Positions 4,830-7,015 of a stretch of DNA of 7,015 nt are shown one piece after another (position 1 is the stretch's first letter; every line of letters begins with the position of its first letter). The stretch is from a bacterium (GTDB lineage Bacteria; Calditrichota; Calditrichia; RBG-13-44-9; J042): positions 1 through 7,015 of the forward strand of contig WGBF01000422.1 in NCBI GenBank assembly GCA_015494485.1, read 5' to 3'. The notes below the pieces were generated by a model. It had not been told where the DNA came from and did not search any database. It saw only the letters and a program-made list of their open reading frames with translations. Position numbers and translations under genes: made by a program.

Positions 4830-7015
4830 ATGAAACGGTTGGTATTGTTTTTGGGAATATGGTTGTTCCCAATGCTGGTTTGGGGGAGTTCCGTTCCAGA
4901 GTTTTATTATTATAATGGTGTGCCGTATTATTTGACAATTAAATCCAATGAATTATACATCCGGGTGGCACCCTCTGTGAACAGTGCGGATGTGGATGCG
5001 CTGTTGGCGCAGAAAATTCCGTATACCATCCGGCAGTCGCTAAAAGGGGTGCAGGTTTATGACCGGGTGGTTCAATTGGTAGAAACTCCCGCCCTTGCGG
5101 ATGTGCAGCAGCTTCTGGATGGACTGAATGCCGATGCCGATATTGTGGTGGCCACTGTCATGTACCTTCACAACCGTGTTCGTCAGGCCGTCAGCGATGA
5201 ATTTATTGTGCAATTCCAGGAAAATACATCACAGGAGCAAATCGATGCCCTGAATGCGCAATACGGTACCACGATGATTCGGCAAACCTTAAATGGTAGC
5301 TGGGTATTAAAAGCGCCAAAGGGTGTAGACGGAATGACAATGGCCAATCAATATATTCAGGAAAGTATTGTTGCCTGGGCAGAGCCCAATTTTATTTATC
5401 CGGGGGGCGATTTGTTACACGCAGTCGTGAATGATCCCCTGTGGCCCAGTCAATGGGCCCATAAAAACACCGGGCAAAGTGTGTCCACCGGAGCCTCTGC
5501 TGGGCCGGCCACGGTGAACGGGTCTCCCGATGCTGATATGGATGTGGATCAGGCATGGGACTACACCACGGGCAGCAATGTGATTGTGGCCATCGTGGAT
5601 ACCGGCACGGATCTGGATCACCCGGACTTGCAGGCAAATATTGTCAATGGTTATGACCCCACAGAAAACGACAGTATCCCCAATGATGATACCCAGGGGC
5701 ACGGGACAGCAACCAGTGGGGTAGTCGGAGCGGTAGGAAATAACAACCTCGGCGTGGCCGGTATTGCCTATGGTGCTAAAATTATGCCCATCCGGATCTT
5801 CGATGACGGCGGAAATACGCAAAATACCTGGATTGGTGATGGTATAAACTGGGCGTGGCAAAACGGAGCGGATATTCTGAGCAATAGCTGGGGTGGAGGC
5901 TCCCCGGCTACGGAAATTGATAATGCCATTCAAAACGCGCGTACCAATGGCCGCAATGGTAAAGGGTGCATCCAGTTGTTCTCCAGCGGAAACGACGGGC
6001 ACGATCCGGTAGAATATCCGGCGTATTTAACCAATGTGTTGGCGGTAGGTGCCAGTAGCATGTTCGATGAAAAAAAGAATCCCGGCAGCACCGACCAGCA
6101 GCACTGGTGGGGCGGCAATTATGGTGCGGATCTGGATATTGTTGCGCCGACCATTGTGTACACCACGGATATTGCCGGGGCGGACGGATACAATAGTGGC
6201 GATTATGATGACACGTTTAATGGCACTTCTGCGGCGTGCCCCAATGCTGCTGGGGTAGCAGCACTGGCGCTTTCAGCGGATACCAATTTAACGGTTTCCC
6301 AGATGGAAGATATTTTGAAAAAGACGGCCGATAAAGTGGAGAAATACACCTTCAACAGTGCTGGCTGGAACCGCCATGTGGGCTACGGACGCGTCAATGC
6401 CTATAAAGCTGTACTGGCAGCCCTGGGGCAGGATGCAACCCATCCGGTAATTGTCCATACGCCGTTACGCAATACCCCCAACACTGGCGACATGGTAGTT
6501 TCCGCGGATATTTATGACGATACCGGCATTGCCACGGGTTCCCTTCAACCAACGTTATACTATCGGGTGGATACCGGCAGCGGATTTGGCGCATGGCAAA
6601 GTGTAACCGATGCGGATGGCCCCACCGGTGCAACCTACCAGTTTGTGATCCCCGGACAGCCTCTCAATACCACGGTACAATATTACCTGGTCGCCTACGA
6701 TGCTTCAGCCAACAACAATAAAGCAACATATCCCTTTGGTGCGGACGTTGCCGGCGTAACGGGGAATGCCGCCACCCCGTTTACCTTTCGAATTTCCAGC
6801 GAAACGGAAAAAACTTATACCAATTCTACCACCCTGTCCATGGGATTGGGTACCAATACCACCACGATTACAATTCCAGACAACTTTATTGTTACCGATG
6901 TGGATCTGGTGTTGAATGGAACCGGTTCCAACTGGTTGGCCGTGTCTCTGGAGTCCCCATCCGGGAACCGGGCTGGCCCATTTGTGAACAATTCCGGTAC
7001 CAGCGGGTGGAACAA
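4830..7015 (+). CDS. Secreted subtilisin-like S8 serine protease with P domain, 3' end missing
   Basis: The first 728 residues are visible and the frame is still open at the window edge. AAGGAG lies 6 bases before the ATG. Residues 1-21 form a signal peptide (KR, hydrophobic core, likely cleavage near WGSS). Residues ~22-192 are a propeptide region with two similar halves, the second like the prodomain of fervidolysin-type subtilases and ending AEPNFIY. The catalytic domain (~200-530) has Asp257 in VDTGTDLDHPDL, His291 in GHGTATSG, oxyanion Asn388 in SSGNDG and Ser467 in NGTSAACP, so the triad is complete. Residues ~538-655 look like a beta-sandwich (Ig/Fn3-like) domain. From ~658 on, TTITIPDNFIVTDVDLVL and SLESPSGN match the start of a proprotein-convertase P domain. 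The enzyme should be exported, autoprocessed and used for extracellular protein digestion. A sorting domain (for example type IX) may follow beyond 7015 but is not visible. Substrate is unknown. Confidence 0.93.
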   Translation, partial: MKRLVLFLGIWLFPMLVWGSSVPEFYYYNGVPYYLTIKSNELYIRVAPSVNSADVDALLAQKIPYTIRQSLKGVQVYDRVVQLVETPALADVQQLLDGLNADADIVVATVMYLHNRVRQAVSDEFIVQFQENTSQEQIDALNAQYGTTMIRQTLNGSWVLKAPKGVDGMTMANQYIQESIVAWAEPNFIYPGGDLLHAVVNDPLWPSQWAHKNTGQSVSTGASAGPATVNGSPDADMDVDQAWDYTTGSNVIVAIVDTGTDLDHPDLQANIVNGYDPTENDSIPNDDTQGHGTATSGVVGAVGNNNLGVAGIAYGAKIMPIRIFDDGGNTQNTWIGDGINWAWQNGADILSNSWGGGSPATEIDNAIQNARTNGRNGKGCIQLFSSGNDGHDPVEYPAYLTNVLAVGASSMFDEKKNPGSTDQQHWWGGNYGADLDIVAPTIVYTTDIAGADGYNSGDYDDTFNGTSAACPNAAGVAALALSADTNLTVSQMEDILKKTADKVEKYTFNSAGWNRHVGYGRVNAYKAVLAALGQDATHPVIVHTPLRNTPNTGDMVVSADIYDDTGIATGSLQPTLYYRVDTGSGFGAWQSVTDADGPTGATYQFVIPGQPLNTTVQYYLVAYDASANNNKATYPFGADVAGVTGNAATPFTFRISSETEKTYTNSTTLSMGLGTNTTTITIPDNFIVTDVDLVLNGTGSNWLAVSLESPSGNRAGPFVNNSGTSGWN

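Noticed and set aside
5415..6002. A 195-codon minus-strand open frame opposite the protease catalytic domain.
   Set aside because: Its codons are in register with those of the protease, so it stays open merely because the protease rarely uses TTA, CTA or TCA there. The sense strand encodes the full catalytic triad.
1..7015. A multi-gene novel defence, biosynthetic or mobile system.
   Set aside because: All five genes belong to known families, lie in at least four transcription units and show no shared theme, mobile-element genes or flanking repeats.

Overview
The window reads as an ordinary bacterial chromosomal segment with five protein-coding genes (two cut by the window edges), short AT-rich intergenic gaps and several hairpins. 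I see no transposase, integrase, phage gene, CRISPR array, tRNA or rRNA, and no sign of recent transfer. The mix of a fused formiminotransferase-cyclodeaminase, a 447-residue citrate synthase and a large secreted subtilase with a P domain suggests a Gram-negative heterotroph of the FCB/Calditrichota kind. That placement is inference from gene style; there is no marker gene here to prove it.

Layout. At the left edge (1-461, +) lies the C-terminal part of an ABC-2 type transporter permease. It converges on a small hotdog-fold acyl-CoA thioesterase (595-1020, -). Upstream of that gene on the same strand is a citrate synthase (1170-2513, -); a strong intrinsic terminator at 1113-1146 separates the two, so they are probably separate transcription units. 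A 210-base AT-rich divergent region (2514-2723) holds an imperfect hairpin followed by a T tract. Rightward from it runs ftcD (2724-4553, +), a bifunctional glutamate formiminotransferase/formiminotetrahydrofolate cyclodeaminase that ends at a clear terminator (4586-4618). After a 276-base gap comes a secreted S8 serine protease (4830 to beyond 7015, +), open at the right edge.

How the genes relate. They do not form one pathway. Citrate synthase feeds the TCA cycle, FtcD finishes histidine degradation and returns one-carbon units to tetrahydrofolate, the thioesterase hydrolyses an acyl- or aroyl-CoA, and the protease is exported and could supply peptides and amino acids. A link between extracellular proteolysis and histidine use is possible, but the terminator between ftcD and the protease argues against co-transcription.

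The points most worth a second look are a C2H2 zinc-finger-like motif inside an insertion in the formiminotransferase half of FtcD, an apparent duplication in the protease propeptide, and the hairpin plus T tract in the ftcD leader. I found no convincing evidence of a wholly new multi-gene system.
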